A stretch of 64,000 bases of DNA from Clonostachys chloroleuca (taxonomy: Eukaryota; Ascomycota; Sordariomycetes; Hypocreales; Bionectriaceae): contig JBANAY010000003.1 in NCBI GenBank assembly GCA_037952775.1, positions 18,724,001 to 18,788,000 on the forward strand. Direction: 5' to 3'. How positions within the stretch are numbered: position 1 is the first letter of the stretch; each line of letters begins with the position of its first letter. The notes under the pieces are model-generated. The model ran no database searches, had not been told where the DNA came from, and was given only the letters and a program-made list of their open reading frames with translations. The translations under genes were made by a program, and so were the position numbers. This document shows, in pieces, positions 48,191 through 59,309 of this stretch.

Positions 48191-50078
48191 CTAAAAATCG
48201 TTTTCATCTGCGCCAGAGACAATGACATTATTCACCTTCAATACCATGCGACACAACTGAGTAGCGAGTTGGAGCTGCTGTTTCTTGCTGATGAGAGGAT
48301 CAATGACAAAGGCGTCCTTCATGTCGTTGCTTCCACGTCCCATGCAGTCAACACCCAACTGTCCGCGTCCATCTGGGCCGGCCTTGACCTGCTGGCTCTT
48401 CACCTCAGCCAGCGTTGAGATGGGGTTGAGACCACTGTTCTCGGCAAGGGCCATGGGAACGCAGTCGAGAGCGTCTGAGAAAGCCCTCATGGCGTACTGC
48501 TCAAGGCCTGGGGTCTTTGCAGCAGCATCCTCAACTGCCAGAGCGCAAGCGATCTCTGCAGCACCACCGCCGTACACAACACGGTTGTCACGGACCAGGT
48601 TACGCACAACACATAGAGCGTCATGTAGGGATCGCTTGGCCTCGTCGATGATCTAGCAGTAGTGTTAGTTATACATCCACCCATTTTCGATTTGTAGCCC
48701 AACTTACCATCTTGTTGCTGCCACGAACGAAAACGGTCACGGCACGGGTGTTGGCACACTCTTCGATAACCAACATCTTTTCCCTCGTTGTACCGAAGGT
48801 CATTTCCCGCACCTTACCAGCACGACCAAGCTTCTCCGCAGACAAATCCTCGAAGCGAGGTACTATTCTACCGTTGGTCGCAATGGCAATGAGCTCGATC
48901 TCAGGGCCACCAACCCATCGGACGGCGGGGAGATTGTTCTGAAGAAGAAGGTGGTTTGCTTCATCATCGAAACCCCATTGGCAGATGGCCAAGTTTGCAC
49001 CAGTATCCTTAATCTGCTGAATCATCTCGATGAACTTCTCCCTCTCGTAGTTTTGTAGCTTCTTGAACTCCTCCACGCTGGATATCTCGAGCTTATGCTT
49101 CGTCTTGGGCTTGGGGGCTCGAATGCGCACGTCAAGATCGCAATCTTGGCGTCAGTAACCTCGGAAGGCATCTGGGGGTGGGAGAAGTCCTTGTCGACAA
49201 TGACGCCCTTGACGAGGAGGGTATCTTCCAGAGCACCACCGACCTTGCCATCTACCTTGATAAGCTCAAAGTCGACATCCTTGCGCTCGAGGTCGGCAAC
49301 AGAGAGGACTGCATCAACGGCAATATTGGCAAACTGATCGTGAGCTTTCGATACAATCTTGCTCCCTAAACTCGTTCTTGCCACCTTGACGAGGTTCTCT
49401 GTTTCCTCCTTTGAAAAATTGATGACGTCGGAAATTCGGTCAAGCTCGGCAACGGCGATATCGCAAGCCTGGTCGTAGCCGTCGGCAATTCGAATGGGGT
49501 GAATGCCCTTGTCGATGAGATCGGCAGCCTGCTCGAGAAGGGCACCGGCCAATACGACAACGCCAGTAGTACCATCACCAATCTCGTCGTCTTGTGACTT
49601 GGACAGCTCAACGAGAAGCTTAGCGACATGGTTGCTGATCTCCATCTGTTGCAGAATCGTAGCTCCGTCGTTCGTAATGGTAATGTCGCCGTCGGGGGAT
49701 ATCAGAATCTTGTCGAGACCTCGGGGGCCGAGAGAAGTCTTGACAATGTTCGCAACCGTGCGTGCGGCAAGGATATGGGACTTGACAGCTTCATTGCCGA
49801 ATTGACGTCTCTTCTTCCCTTGGCTACGGGTTGGTTAGCGAGATAGGAGTCGATCGTGAGGACGGGCAGACGTACTCTCTGACAACGATGAAGGGGCGAC
49901 CTTGCTCGTCCTTCAACATCGTCGCTGTAAGTAGAGGTCAGATTTGTTCGCTTCCCAACTCTCATGTATGCGTATCTCGTACCGTTGGAAACATCCAGAT
50001 CTACTCCCAGGTTAGCTACCCTGTCGACTGCCCCGCCAAACAAAAATAATAAGGAGGGCCAAACTCACTGAGAGCCAT
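48191..50078 (-). CDS. CCT5: T-complex protein 1 subunit epsilon (CCT5), frameshifted
   Basis: A subunit of the cytosolic TRiC/CCT double-ring chaperonin, which folds actin, tubulin and WD-repeat proteins with ATP. Exons: 50078-50069, 50000-49983, 49924-49876, 49823-48708 and 48652-48191. The first three are tiny (10, 18 and 49 nt) and join into [17 protein letters not shown]. Group II chaperonin motifs are present: [30 protein letters not shown], and near the end [18 protein letters not shown]. The epsilon identity rests on the N-terminus and the [14 protein letters not shown] segment. Within that segment the frame breaks at the G5 run 49113-49117; one added base restores it and gives 551 aa, the family's usual length. 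As written, exon 4 would end in a wrong frame. Since this gene is essential in yeast, a base-calling error is likely. It is divergent from HBS1. Confidence 0.93.
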
Positions 50079-50790
50079 CGTGGCTGCTGGTAGAACAAGA
50101 TGCTCTACCTCTGAAAATTAAGAAGAATATGGGATCCTGCGATGGGAGACCAAAAACTCCAAATCGCTGTGTGGAGGAGCTCAAACTTCGGGGGGAGGTC
50201 GTCGCTGGTGGCCTGGAATTTTTTGGAATATCACCGACTGGAACCTCCTTGAATGCGGCACGCGGTGAAAGAAAAAGTCCGTGGGCGGTAGTACTTTAGT
50301 GGGATCACACCTAACTTCTAAGCAGCGGTGGCACTAAAAGGAACAGTTGATGGACAGGGGTGGTACCAGTCCGTGCCCCGCCATGAGCTCTTCTGCCCCG
50401 CCATTGTTTGGTGCATTATCTCACGTATCAGAGAGCTGTTCGATGCCACCGTGCCCCTCAGTTAGAGGCCAGGCGACTTAACGACGCAAATAAAAGTAGC
50501 AGCTTCTCCCGCACCAAATTTTTTAGGCTGCGACAAGGCATCGGGTGCCGGCGTCTTACATATAATTATCGCACTTTTGGAAGAGCGCAGATCTGGCGCT
50601 GGCCTGTTTCCATTCAGGAAGAGTCAACGGTTGATTGCCGAGTGACTCAACCTTGCCGATATAGTACGTCACTGAAATTGCTTGTATCTGGGCCTATCGC
50701 CGTCCTAACCACACCAACAATCTCCAGGCACTCAATCCTACGAAATCTTCTTCTGGCTCTCCCGATCGTCCCAAGAAACCAGTCGCCGAC
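50079..50790. promoter_or_regulatory. divergent promoter region, CCT5 and HBS1
   Basis: About 710 bp between two divergent start codons, so it should hold both promoters and leaders. The sequence GCCCCGCCAT occurs twice in direct repeat (50379-50388 and 50395-50404), a possible C2H2 or GC-box-like site. No TATA box is obvious, in keeping with housekeeping genes. Confidence 0.5.
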
Positions 50791-53373
50791 ATGCCGCCAA
50801 ATAAATACGACTACGATGACGACGACGTCGGCTCTGACTATGGCGAGGATTATGGCGAAGACGAGGAGCTGAGCCCCGAGGACCAGGCTGCCATGGAACA
50901 TGGTACTGCTGAAGTGCGCGCAGCCCTGGGGAAAAATGCGTCAAAAATCACACTGAAGCAAATACAAGATGCACTATGGAATTACTACTACGATGTAGAC
51001 AAATCTGTTGCATTCTTAAACAAGACTTATCTTCCCACCGCACCAAAGCCTACTCCAGCAGCAGCACCGAAGAAGAAAACTCCTGAAGGTATGTGCGAAG
51101 ACTTCTCCTTTTCTGCTGCGCATTGTCTGTTCGGGGGTGTCTGTGGGGCAGAGCATCAGCGTTTGGCAGGAGCCGGGAACAGAGTGGGAGATATTGGACT
51201 TGATCCGGTCTTGGCAGAGCCTTTTCCGATTTCCAGAAAGATTAGGTTGAACCCGGGCGCGTACTTCAATGATATGCCGTGGTTGAATACGCCGCAAGAC
51301 CGCCAAGCCATCTTCATCCAACCTTGGCGACCACAAGGTGGGCTTCTGGGAGGTTCCGAAGGGACCGCTGGCATGAGCAAACTCCAGAAACTAGCTGCAG
51401 CCAGAAAGAAGAAAAATGAGGAGAAAAAGGAGAAAGAACGAACGAAACAGACAGAGAAAGACATTGAGAAGCTGTCATTGTCCGATAAGCCATTGGAGGA
51501 TCAAATGCCGGCCCCTCCTCTCGCCAAACGCCAGAAACTTGTGCCTCCGTCCGAAGAAGAGCCTGGTCACACAGCCTCTACACAGCCTGCCAAGACTGAT
51601 GGAACGGAGGAAGTTGCTGGGAAAGTCACAGAACCGGAAGACCAAGGAATTGTACTCACTGGTACTGCTGCTGCTGCTATTGTTGTGGATAAGGCGGCCC
51701 CTTCGGCCTTTGCTCGAACGCTGTTTGGCTCTGCTCCAGGGAAGCGTCCGTCGCGGGATGTTTTCCCCATGCCATACACATCGTCGTCGTCCTTCTCCTC
51801 CAAGACGTTTTCCGAACCCAGCCCCGATGATATTGTCTTTGCAGCTCAAGCCAAAGGTTCGCGTTTTGCTAAGGCACAGTAATGGGCTAATTCTAATTCT
51901 ATTCCAGCGGGAAAGAAGGCCTCGGGTCCTTCAAAGACCTCTAAGAAAGACGCCAAAGAGGGAGAAAACGGTCGCAAAGAGGATTTGTCGGACAGCGTCT
52001 CAAGTCTGAAAATCAGCGAGGCCCCTCCGCCTAAGAACAAGGGGTTAGATGTTGTGAAGGAGTTTGAGAAGAGCTCAAGTAAAAGGAGTATTAGTTTCGT
52101 GGTGGTTGGTAAGCGTCACATCCTCTTTTGGTACTGTCTTAGTACAACGTGCTCATGATTTCTAGGACATGTTGATGCGGGCAAGAGTACACTCATGGGA
52201 CGCCTCCTGCTGGAACTGAAGCATGTCGAGCAAAGAACAGTGGATAAGTACCGAAGACAGGCTGAGAAGACTGGGAAGCAGTCCTTTGCCCTTGCCTGGG
52301 TGATGGACCAAAGAGCGGAGGAACGAGATCGCGGTGTCACGATCGACATCGCCACAAATTTCTTCGAGACGGAGCTAACCAAATTCACCATTCTGGATGC
52401 ACCAGGCCATCGAGATTTTGTGCCCAATATGATTGCTGGAGCAAGTCAGGCCGATTTTGCCATCCTAGTCATTGATGCAAACACTGGTGCATACGAAAAG
52501 GGTCTGAAAGGACAGACAAGAGAGCATGTGTTGCTTCTACGCAGCATTGGTGTTCAGCGGATCGTGGTGGCGGTCAACAAGTTGGACATGGTAGGATGGT
52601 CGAAGGACAGATTTGATGAGATTATCCAAGAGGTGTCTGGTTTCCTCACTGGATTGGGATTCCAGGAGAAGCACGTGAGCTTCGTTCCCATCTCTGGGTT
52701 GAACGGCGACAACATAGTCAAGCCGATTGAAGACAAGGCGGCCTCATGGTACACAGGTTCTACGCTGCTTGAAGCTTTGGAAAGCTCAGAAGCCTCAAGT
52801 GCGAGGGCATTGACTAAGCCGCTTCGCATGGCGATATCTGAAGTCTTTCGCTCTCAGCAAGGAACAACAACCTTGTCGGGCCGAATAGACTCAGGAACAA
52901 TGCAAGTTGGCGACGTGTTAGTCGTTCAACCAAGTGGCGAGACGGCCTACATCAAGTCTATTGTGGTGGACAAGGACACGCAAGATTGGGCAGTGGCGGG
53001 CCAGAATGTCAACTTGGCGTTGACAGACATCGACCCTATTCACATCAGGGTCGGTGATATTCTTTGCCACCCCACTGACTCAATCTCTTGCGATGACTCA
53101 TTTACTATGAAGGCTATGGCGTTCGACCATCTACTACCTTCCCCAGTGGACCTTCACCGAGGTCGTCTGCATGCGCCAGGACGTATACAGAGCATAGTTG
53201 CCACGTTGGACAAGGCTACGGGAGATGTGGTAAAGAAGAAGCCCAAGGTTGTTCAGCCAGGCAGCGTGGCAAGGATAACTATCAAACTCGAATCTAAGGT
53301 TCCGCTCGAAGCTGGCCAGCGAGTGGTTATTCGCAGTGGTGGCGAGACAATTGCAGCTGGGCTGTTGGAGTAG
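50791..53373 (+). CDS. HBS1: ribosome-rescue GTPase HBS1 (EF1A-like)
   Basis: Hbs1 pairs with Dom34/Pelota to split stalled ribosomes (no-go and non-stop decay) in the cytosol. Exons: 50791-51088, about 51170-51856, 51908-52108 and 52166-53373. The acceptor of exon 2 is uncertain; AG at 51168-51169 and 51216-51217 both keep frame. The protein is about 780-797 aa. Residues about 25-80 form the HBS1 N-terminal domain (DLSPEDQ-type start, ITLKQIQDALWNYYYDVDKS), followed by a long charged linker rich in Lys, Glu and Ser. The GTPase core has GHVDAGKST (G1), ERDRGVTID (switch I), LDAPGHRDFVPNMI (G3 with the catalytic His) and AVNKLDMVGW (G4). Two beta-barrel domains close the protein. A premature stop that would follow exon 2 is removed by the 51-nt intron at 51857-51907. 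Confidence 0.93.
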
Positions 53374-54495
53374 AAACTTATTTGCAAACGTGGCCAATAA
53401 AGTTAGACCTTATACATAGCATAGCACACATGACACTAGGTTAAAAGAGTCACACGCCAAACACCTTGTTCGTGACTGTAACTGCCTATGCATGTCAATG
53501 TTGCAGAAGTACCGTCGCCCTGCAATGTAGCCCAGCCCTTTGCAGGGTCATGTCTTGAATCTCAATGCCGCCGATGGGGAGCGAATGGAACCAGAGGTGG
53601 ACACATATGCCCTTGGATTAGATTTAGAGGGAACGGAAGGGCTGACTCCTTGGATTCATGCACGCGGACAGTAATAGTGATGCTTTTTTAAGTAAAAATC
53701 CTCATCGAGGGAATCCACCAAGGTTCAAGCTGGATGGAGAAAAAGAAACGGTCCACTGCTATTTCGGGAAGCTTCTGACAATTGCCGTGGATCGCAACAG
53801 GGCGCGGGCAAAAGTAGCCGCTTGTTAAAGCCACATTGCAACTAAAACCAGGTCTCAAGAGGCCAGCTAGATCAATTCAAGCATAAGTCAAGGGACATAG
53901 TTCCCACTCTTTCCCTTTTTAGAGCGCTTAAGGCTCCTTGCCTGACGTAAAGTACCACCTGCGACTAGAGCAGCTGAGTTCCAGGCTGGAAAGTGTGTGT
54001 GCAACTTGTCCTGTTGAGCACGCAGCCACAGACTTCGCACTGTGGTGGCTTCTGGGGTAAAGTATATGTGTTGCTATGCTGCAAGCCCTAACCTACGCAC
54101 AGGCGGAAGGTTGCACAGTGCAGGCTACAGTGCCACGACCCAGGCGACTGGCGGTAACAATGGCCTAAATACCCCTGTCACGTGGGGCATTTCCAGTAAG
54201 TTCCAGGGCGCCAGGGGCCGAAGGTTGGCGGTCACTGCAAGGTGAAATCTGGCCTTTTTGGACACCTAAAGTTTTGAAGACATCTTCATAAAATCCCCCG
54301 CCGTCGCCCTAAGCCTTCCCAGACTTGTCCTCTCCCATCACCACTAGATACCCCATCCGGTGAAGTCGCAGGCTCGAGAATTGATTGATTCTCGCTCCGA
54401 CTATCCTGTTCTCTTTTCTTTTCTTTCAACTCTTTTCAATACCCTTCTTTTCTAGATTCAGGTCGGTAAGCTTGCTACCGCCAAACACAACCACG
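53374..54495. other. HBS1 3' flank and BiP promoter/leader
   Basis: About 1.1 kb without a gene. The right part is the BiP promoter: it holds a CACGTG site, an interrupted palindrome GAAGACATCTTC (54276-54287) and, just before the start codon, a C/T-rich block (about 54406-54456) of the kind seen before strongly expressed fungal genes. Confidence 0.55.
54179..54184. promoter_or_regulatory. CACGTG site, possible UPR element of BiP
   Basis: CACGTG lies 312 bp before the BiP start codon. Hac1-type bZIP factors, which drive BiP genes during ER stress in fungi, recognise cores containing ACGTG, so it is a reasonable candidate. It is also the generic site of basic helix-loop-helix factors, and a six-base match occurs often by chance. 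Confidence 0.3.
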
Positions 54496-56728
54496 ATGGC
54501 TCGCTCATCGAGGAGCTCAATGGCCTTGGGCCTGGGCCTCCTTTGTTGGATCGCCCTCCTATTTTCCCCTCTCGCCATGGTTGGAACCGCCATGGCTGCC
54601 TCTGAGGAGACTGAGAACCTTGGAACTGTCATTGGTATTGTAAGTGCATCGCAGCATGATTAAGTGCGAATTCGTGTAAACTAACCTGAGCAGGATCTGG
54701 GTACTACCTACAGCTGTGTCGGTGTGATGCAGAAGGGCAAGGTCGAAATTCTGGTCAACGATCAAGGAAACCGTATCACTCCTTCTTATGTCGCCTTCAC
54801 CGACGAGGAACGCCTTGTCGGTGACGCCGCCAAGAACCAGGCCGCCTCTAACCCCTTCAACACCATTTTCGATGTCAAGTAAGCGACGCGATTATACTTA
54901 TAAACCCGCTCTTTGGAGTGTTCGTTCTAACCATTAAAATAGGCGTCTGATTGGTCGCAAGTACAACGACAAGGATGTTCAGGCCGATATCAAGCACTTC
55001 CCCTACAAGGTTGTCAACAAGGACACCAAGCCCGTTGTCGAGGTCACCGTTGAGGGCAAGGCCAAGCAGTTCACCCCCGAGGAGATCTCTGCCATGATTC
55101 TTGGCAAGATGAAGGATGTCGCCGAGGCTTACGTTGGAAAGAAGATCACCAACGCCGTCGTTACCGTCCCCGCCTACTTCAACGTACGCATTCTATCTAC
55201 CCAAGGTTTTGCGTGAATCAAACTAACTGTTTTACAGGACAACCAGCGACAGGCCACCAAGGACGCCGGTATCATTGCCGGTCTCAACGTCCTCCGTATC
55301 GTCAACGAGCCCACCGCCGCCGCTATCGCCTATGGTCTGGACAAGACCGACGGTGAGCGCCAGATCATTGTCTACGATCTTGGTGGTGGTACCTTCGATG
55401 TCTCTCTTCTGTCCATTGACAAGGGTATCTTTGAGGTTCTCTCTACTGCTGGTGACACCCATCTCGGTGGTGAAGATTTCGATCAGCGCATCATCAACCA
55501 CCTAGCCAAGGCCTACAACAAGAAAAACAGCGTTGACGTCACCAAGGACGCCAAGGCCATGGGTAAGCTCAAGCGCGAGGCTGAGAAGGCCAAGCGCACT
55601 CTGTCTTCTCAGATGAGCACCCGTATTGAGATTGAGGCTTTCTGGGAGGGCAATGACTTCTCTGAGACCCTCACCCGCGCCAAGTTCGAGGAGCTCAACA
55701 TCGACCTCTTCAAGAAGACCCTGAAGCCTGTCGAGCAGGTTCTCAAGGACGCCGATGTCAAGAAGTCCGAGGTTGACGATATCGTTCTCGTCGGTGGTTC
55801 CACCCGTATCCCCAAGGTCCAGAGCCTCATTGAGAGCTTCTTCAACGGCAAGAAGGCTTCCAAGGGCATCAACCCCGATGAGGCTGTCGCTTTCGGTGCT
55901 GCCGTACAGGCTGGTGTTCTTGCCGGCGAGGAGGGTACTGAGGAGGTTCTCCTCATGGATGTCAACCCTCTTACTCTTGGTATCGAGACCACCGGTGGAG
56001 TCATGACCAAGCTTATCGGCCGTAACACCCAGATCCCTACCCGCAAGAGCCAGATCTTCTCTACCGCCGCTGACAACCAGCCCGTGGTCCTGATCCAGGT
56101 CTTCGAGGGTGAGCGATCTCTGACCAAGGACAACAACATCCTCGGCAAGTTCGAGCTTACCGGTATTCCCCCTGCCCCCCGTGGTGTTCCCCAGATCGAG
56201 GTCACCTTCGGCCTTGACGCCAACGGTATCCTGAAGGTTTCCGCTCACGACAAGGGAACTGGCAAGGAGGAGTCCATCACCATCACCAACGACAAGGGTC
56301 GTCTTACTCCTGAGGAGATTGAGCGCATGGTTGCCGAGGCTGAGAAGTACGCTGAGGAGGACAAGGCCACCCGTGAGCGCATTGAGGCTCGCAACGGTCT
56401 TGAGAACTACGCTTTCAGCTTGAAGAACCAGGTCAACGACGCTGACGGTCTCGGTGGCAAGATCACTGATGAGGAGAAGGAGACTGTAAGTTTACTCTAA
56501 CAATTTTCCACCGGATATACAGATGGCTAACCATATGAATAGATCCTCGATGCTGTCAAGGAGGCCAACGAGTGGCTTGAGGAGAACAGTGCCAACGCCA
56601 ACGCTGAGGACTTCGAGGAGCAGAAGGAGAAGCTTTCTAACGTTGCTTACCCCATCACCTCCAAGATGTACCAGGGCGCCGGTGGCTCTGGTGAGGGCGA
56701 GGGCGGCTCTTTCCACGATGAGCTGTAA
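54496..56728 (+). CDS. KAR2: ER Hsp70 chaperone BiP/Kar2
   Basis: The lumenal Hsp70 that drives translocation, folding and ERAD and restrains the unfolded-protein-response sensor Ire1. Five exons (54496-54639, 54694-54878, 54943-55183, 55238-56485, 56543-56728) give 667 aa, the normal length. A cleavable signal peptide covers residues 1 to about 34 (basic start, then [13 protein letters not shown]). The nucleotide-binding domain shows [42 protein letters not shown] and [13 protein letters not shown]; the linker is [14 protein letters not shown]; the substrate domain contains [13 protein letters not shown]; and the protein ends in HDEL, the ER-retrieval signal. Introns interrupt the signal/NBD junction and early NBD as in related moulds. 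Codon use is strongly C-biased in third positions, marking high expression. No defects are seen. Confidence 0.98.
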
Positions 56729-57635
56729 GCTTGCATAGACTCTGTTGATGTGTGTGTGTGTGTATGTTGTTTTAAAGAAAAGAGGACCGCTTCTCCAATT
56801 GCCGGTGTTTTCTGGCGGGCTACGGCGCGATGACTGAGCACTATTTTGGTGCAGATCCATCCATAAAGATTATTTAGATGGGTTAATTTACATGAAATTG
56901 AATTTGATACCTGAAAGAAACATTCATATCCTACTGCATCCTTGACTTCGCTGGTGTTCATCTTTTGATTTGATATGAGTAGTTATCAATCTATTTTGCA
57001 AAAGACGACTGGTGTAACCATTTTGTTTGTTGGTTCGATAGGGCGGTACTAGGTTTGTTGTTTGGTAGGGTATTTTTTGTCTGTGTCGTAAGGCGATAGG
57101 AAAGAACGAGAAGAAGACGTACATTACGACAAGCTAGAAAACGAAAGCCTGGCCTACGTAAAACCACAGTCTACCTAGTAGCAACAGAGGATTTCATGCC
57201 AAGTGTCACAGCTCTGTGGACGCTCTCGATCTCCTCGTTGTGGACAAAGCTAAGAACCTATATAAGAAAGCAAAGAACTTTGTCCGGGCACTCGAAGAAA
57301 GTTTGAATGATATTTACCTTGTCTAGTATGCTCGGATGCTCACTGAACTCTCCTCTCAATTTCGCAGGCAGGAGAAGCGGTACCTGCCCAAACTAACGCA
57401 ACACTGCCGCGGCTCCTGCACCTACCACCACCTGCCACCAATCCGCAACATAACCAGGCTCCAAGGCCGCCAACTCCCTCTGTATTTACTCTCCTTCTCC
57501 CAAAACTTCTTTGTGTCGAAGTTGAGTACAGTGCATGCATGAATACACTTGCAGGCGCTTCGTCGCTTCCCCCAAGTGCCCGCCCTCTGGCTTCCTTGGC
57601 TGCAACACTTGCTTGCCGACGCTGCTTCACCCGTC
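56729..57635. other. BiP 3' flank and upstream region of next gene
   Basis: About 0.9 kb. A TG repeat at 56748-56764 lies in the BiP 3' untranslated region. The rest is the promoter and leader of the lysine-rich hypothetical gene; short upstream ATG frames, such as that at 57539, precede its start. No other gene is seen. Confidence 0.5.
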
Positions 57636-58796
57636 ATGGCTTCCCAAAAACGAACAGCCGCAGCGAACGACTTTATCGCGTCCGTCGGAGCGCTCTTCGA
57701 CGAGGCAAAACTCAAGGGCTTCACATCCGTTGAAGATATAAAGTGTCTCAACGGCAGGATCATCCAGCACATCCTATCAAACAAAACAACAAGGCCTGCC
57801 TACAAAACCATCCTGTTTCCAGACAGCCGGATCCCTGCTACCATTGTAGCAAGGCCGCCTAATAAACTGCGCGTCGAAGGCGAGAACTTGGAGCGCCTGA
57901 AAGCCACTGATTCGTACAGGGAATTTGTGGGATATCTCCGCCGCGCACTCAACCCACAAAAGGATGCGAAGAAACGGCCCGGCGATTGGAAGGGAGATTG
58001 GAACCGTCGAAAGAGAGCCCGAAGGTCTAGGCAGCAGAGGACAGTCCTCAGCTCCCCGTCTCCGAGCGTCGACCATGGCGAGGAAAGCGATGCGGCAACC
58101 TCAGAATCAAAGACAAATCGAGGGGAAGAGTCAACAATCCAGGAATGCGAGCCCGAATCTCTTCTGGGTGGGCTATCCAAGGGTGAAGGGGCCCAGGCGT
58201 CCTTGATGACACCCGAATCAGAAGACATTCCAAGGGACACGCACAACATCTTCTCAGCAGATGCCGAAAGAGCGACGAGTCAGGAACCTACCGAAGAGGC
58301 AAACGAAGAGAAAGTTGATGGCCTTTATGCCAATAGACAGCCCATTTCGATCAAACTGAAGGTTGGAGAAGATGAGACCGGGCAAGAGGAGCGTAGTCTT
58401 CGCTCTGAAGAATCACCAACACCAGAAACCCCACTGCAGCGCATGCAAGCTGCTTTGCCTCAACTCAAGAGCGACATCGCTCAACTCCCACCCGCGAACT
58501 GGCAAGAGTACGAAGCCAAGCTTACAAAGTTTTATTCTTCATCGAAGATTGCCACTCTGGGTTTCCCCGATCTTCTAAGCAAAATCAGAAGGATCGTATT
58601 CCTGCCTGAAGAGCTCGAGGTCGCTGTAGACGGAGATTGGGAAAGACTACCGGCTGCGGTCAACATCTGTGTCATTCTTGCCGAAGCAACCTCCCTCGAG
58701 CCCGATGACGCCAAACAAGGCTTGACCAACAAGTGGGTGGAGGATATGACCCATTTCATTCCCTGGCTCAAGAAGGCCACTCGATACGAAGCATAG
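57636..58796 (+). CDS. hypothetical protein, 386 aa
   Basis: An intronless frame from the ATG at 57636. The frame is open further upstream to 57549 but contains no earlier ATG, so this start is chosen. I do not recognise a family. Residues 1 to about 100 look globular (FIASVGALFDEAKLKGFTS, SYREFVGYLRRALN), then comes a very basic segment (KKRPGDWKGDWNRRKRARRS) that would serve as a nuclear localisation signal, a long acidic and Ser-rich linker, and a second globular part from about residue 270 to the end (ANWQEYEAKLTKFYSSSK, FLPEELEVAVDGDWERLPAA). The two-domain layout with a basic patch fits a nuclear protein. Codon use and even composition support a true gene; the function is unknown. Confidence 0.8.
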   Translation: MASQKRTAAANDFIASVGALFDEAKLKGFTSVEDIKCLNGRIIQHILSNKTTRPAYKTILFPDSRIPATIVARPPNKLRVEGENLERLKATDSYREFVGYLRRALNPQKDAKKRPGDWKGDWNRRKRARRSRQQRTVLSSPSPSVDHGEESDAATSESKTNRGEESTIQECEPESLLGGLSKGEGAQASLMTPESEDIPRDTHNIFSADAERATSQEPTEEANEEKVDGLYANRQPISIKLKVGEDETGQEERSLRSEESPTPETPLQRMQAALPQLKSDIAQLPPANWQEYEAKLTKFYSSSKIATLGFPDLLSKIRRIVFLPEELEVAVDGDWERLPAAVNICVILAEATSLEPDDAKQGLTNKWVEDMTHFIPWLKKATRYEA

Positions 58797-59309
58797 TATC
58801 TAGACTTGGGGGTGAAGTTTCAATCTGGGATGGGATAAATATGGACGCAAATCGAAGGTATGCATATTGGAGCATTCAGGGAGTGGCGCAAAGATGGATT
58901 TTATTCAATGGGACAGCAAAAATGGCATTATGGGTGAAAATTATACCTTATATGGAGTTTCGAGGTCATCATGTCAAACACACAGCAATCGGACTATGAA
59001 TTCATGATTTATCATACAGTACCTACCTACCGAGAAATTAAACAGGGGTCTGAGACTGGCGAGTTGTGGCACGTGATGTCGCGTTTTAAGCGGCCCCTTC
59101 GGAACGCGCTGATGATACGCGTGCTGAAATGTCGTCATGACTTGAAGAATAGACTATATTGACCAGAAGAAAGACGGCCTTAATCAGAAAAGGTATATCC
59201 CAGGCCTTTACACCCCTGATAATCTCAGCAGTCACATTTCTAGGGGCGGAATTGCTTCCTCTTGATCTCTAGTTCGCCACAAAGTACCCATCTTCCACCC
59301 ATACTCACA
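58797..59309. other. short intergenic stretch
   Basis: About 510 bp holding the 3' flank of the hypothetical gene and the promoter of the DUF2461 gene. I see no gene, TATA box or repeat of note. Confidence 0.5.

Noticed and set aside
54276..54287. GAAGACATCTTC as a heat-shock element in the BiP promoter
   Set aside because: The GAA and TTC units are six bases apart instead of the two required by the heat-shock element, so it is only a palindrome.
55502..56248. 248-codon open frame antisense to the BiP gene
   Set aside because: Long antisense frames are a known artefact of the codon bias of Hsp70 genes; the plus-strand BiP reading is certain.
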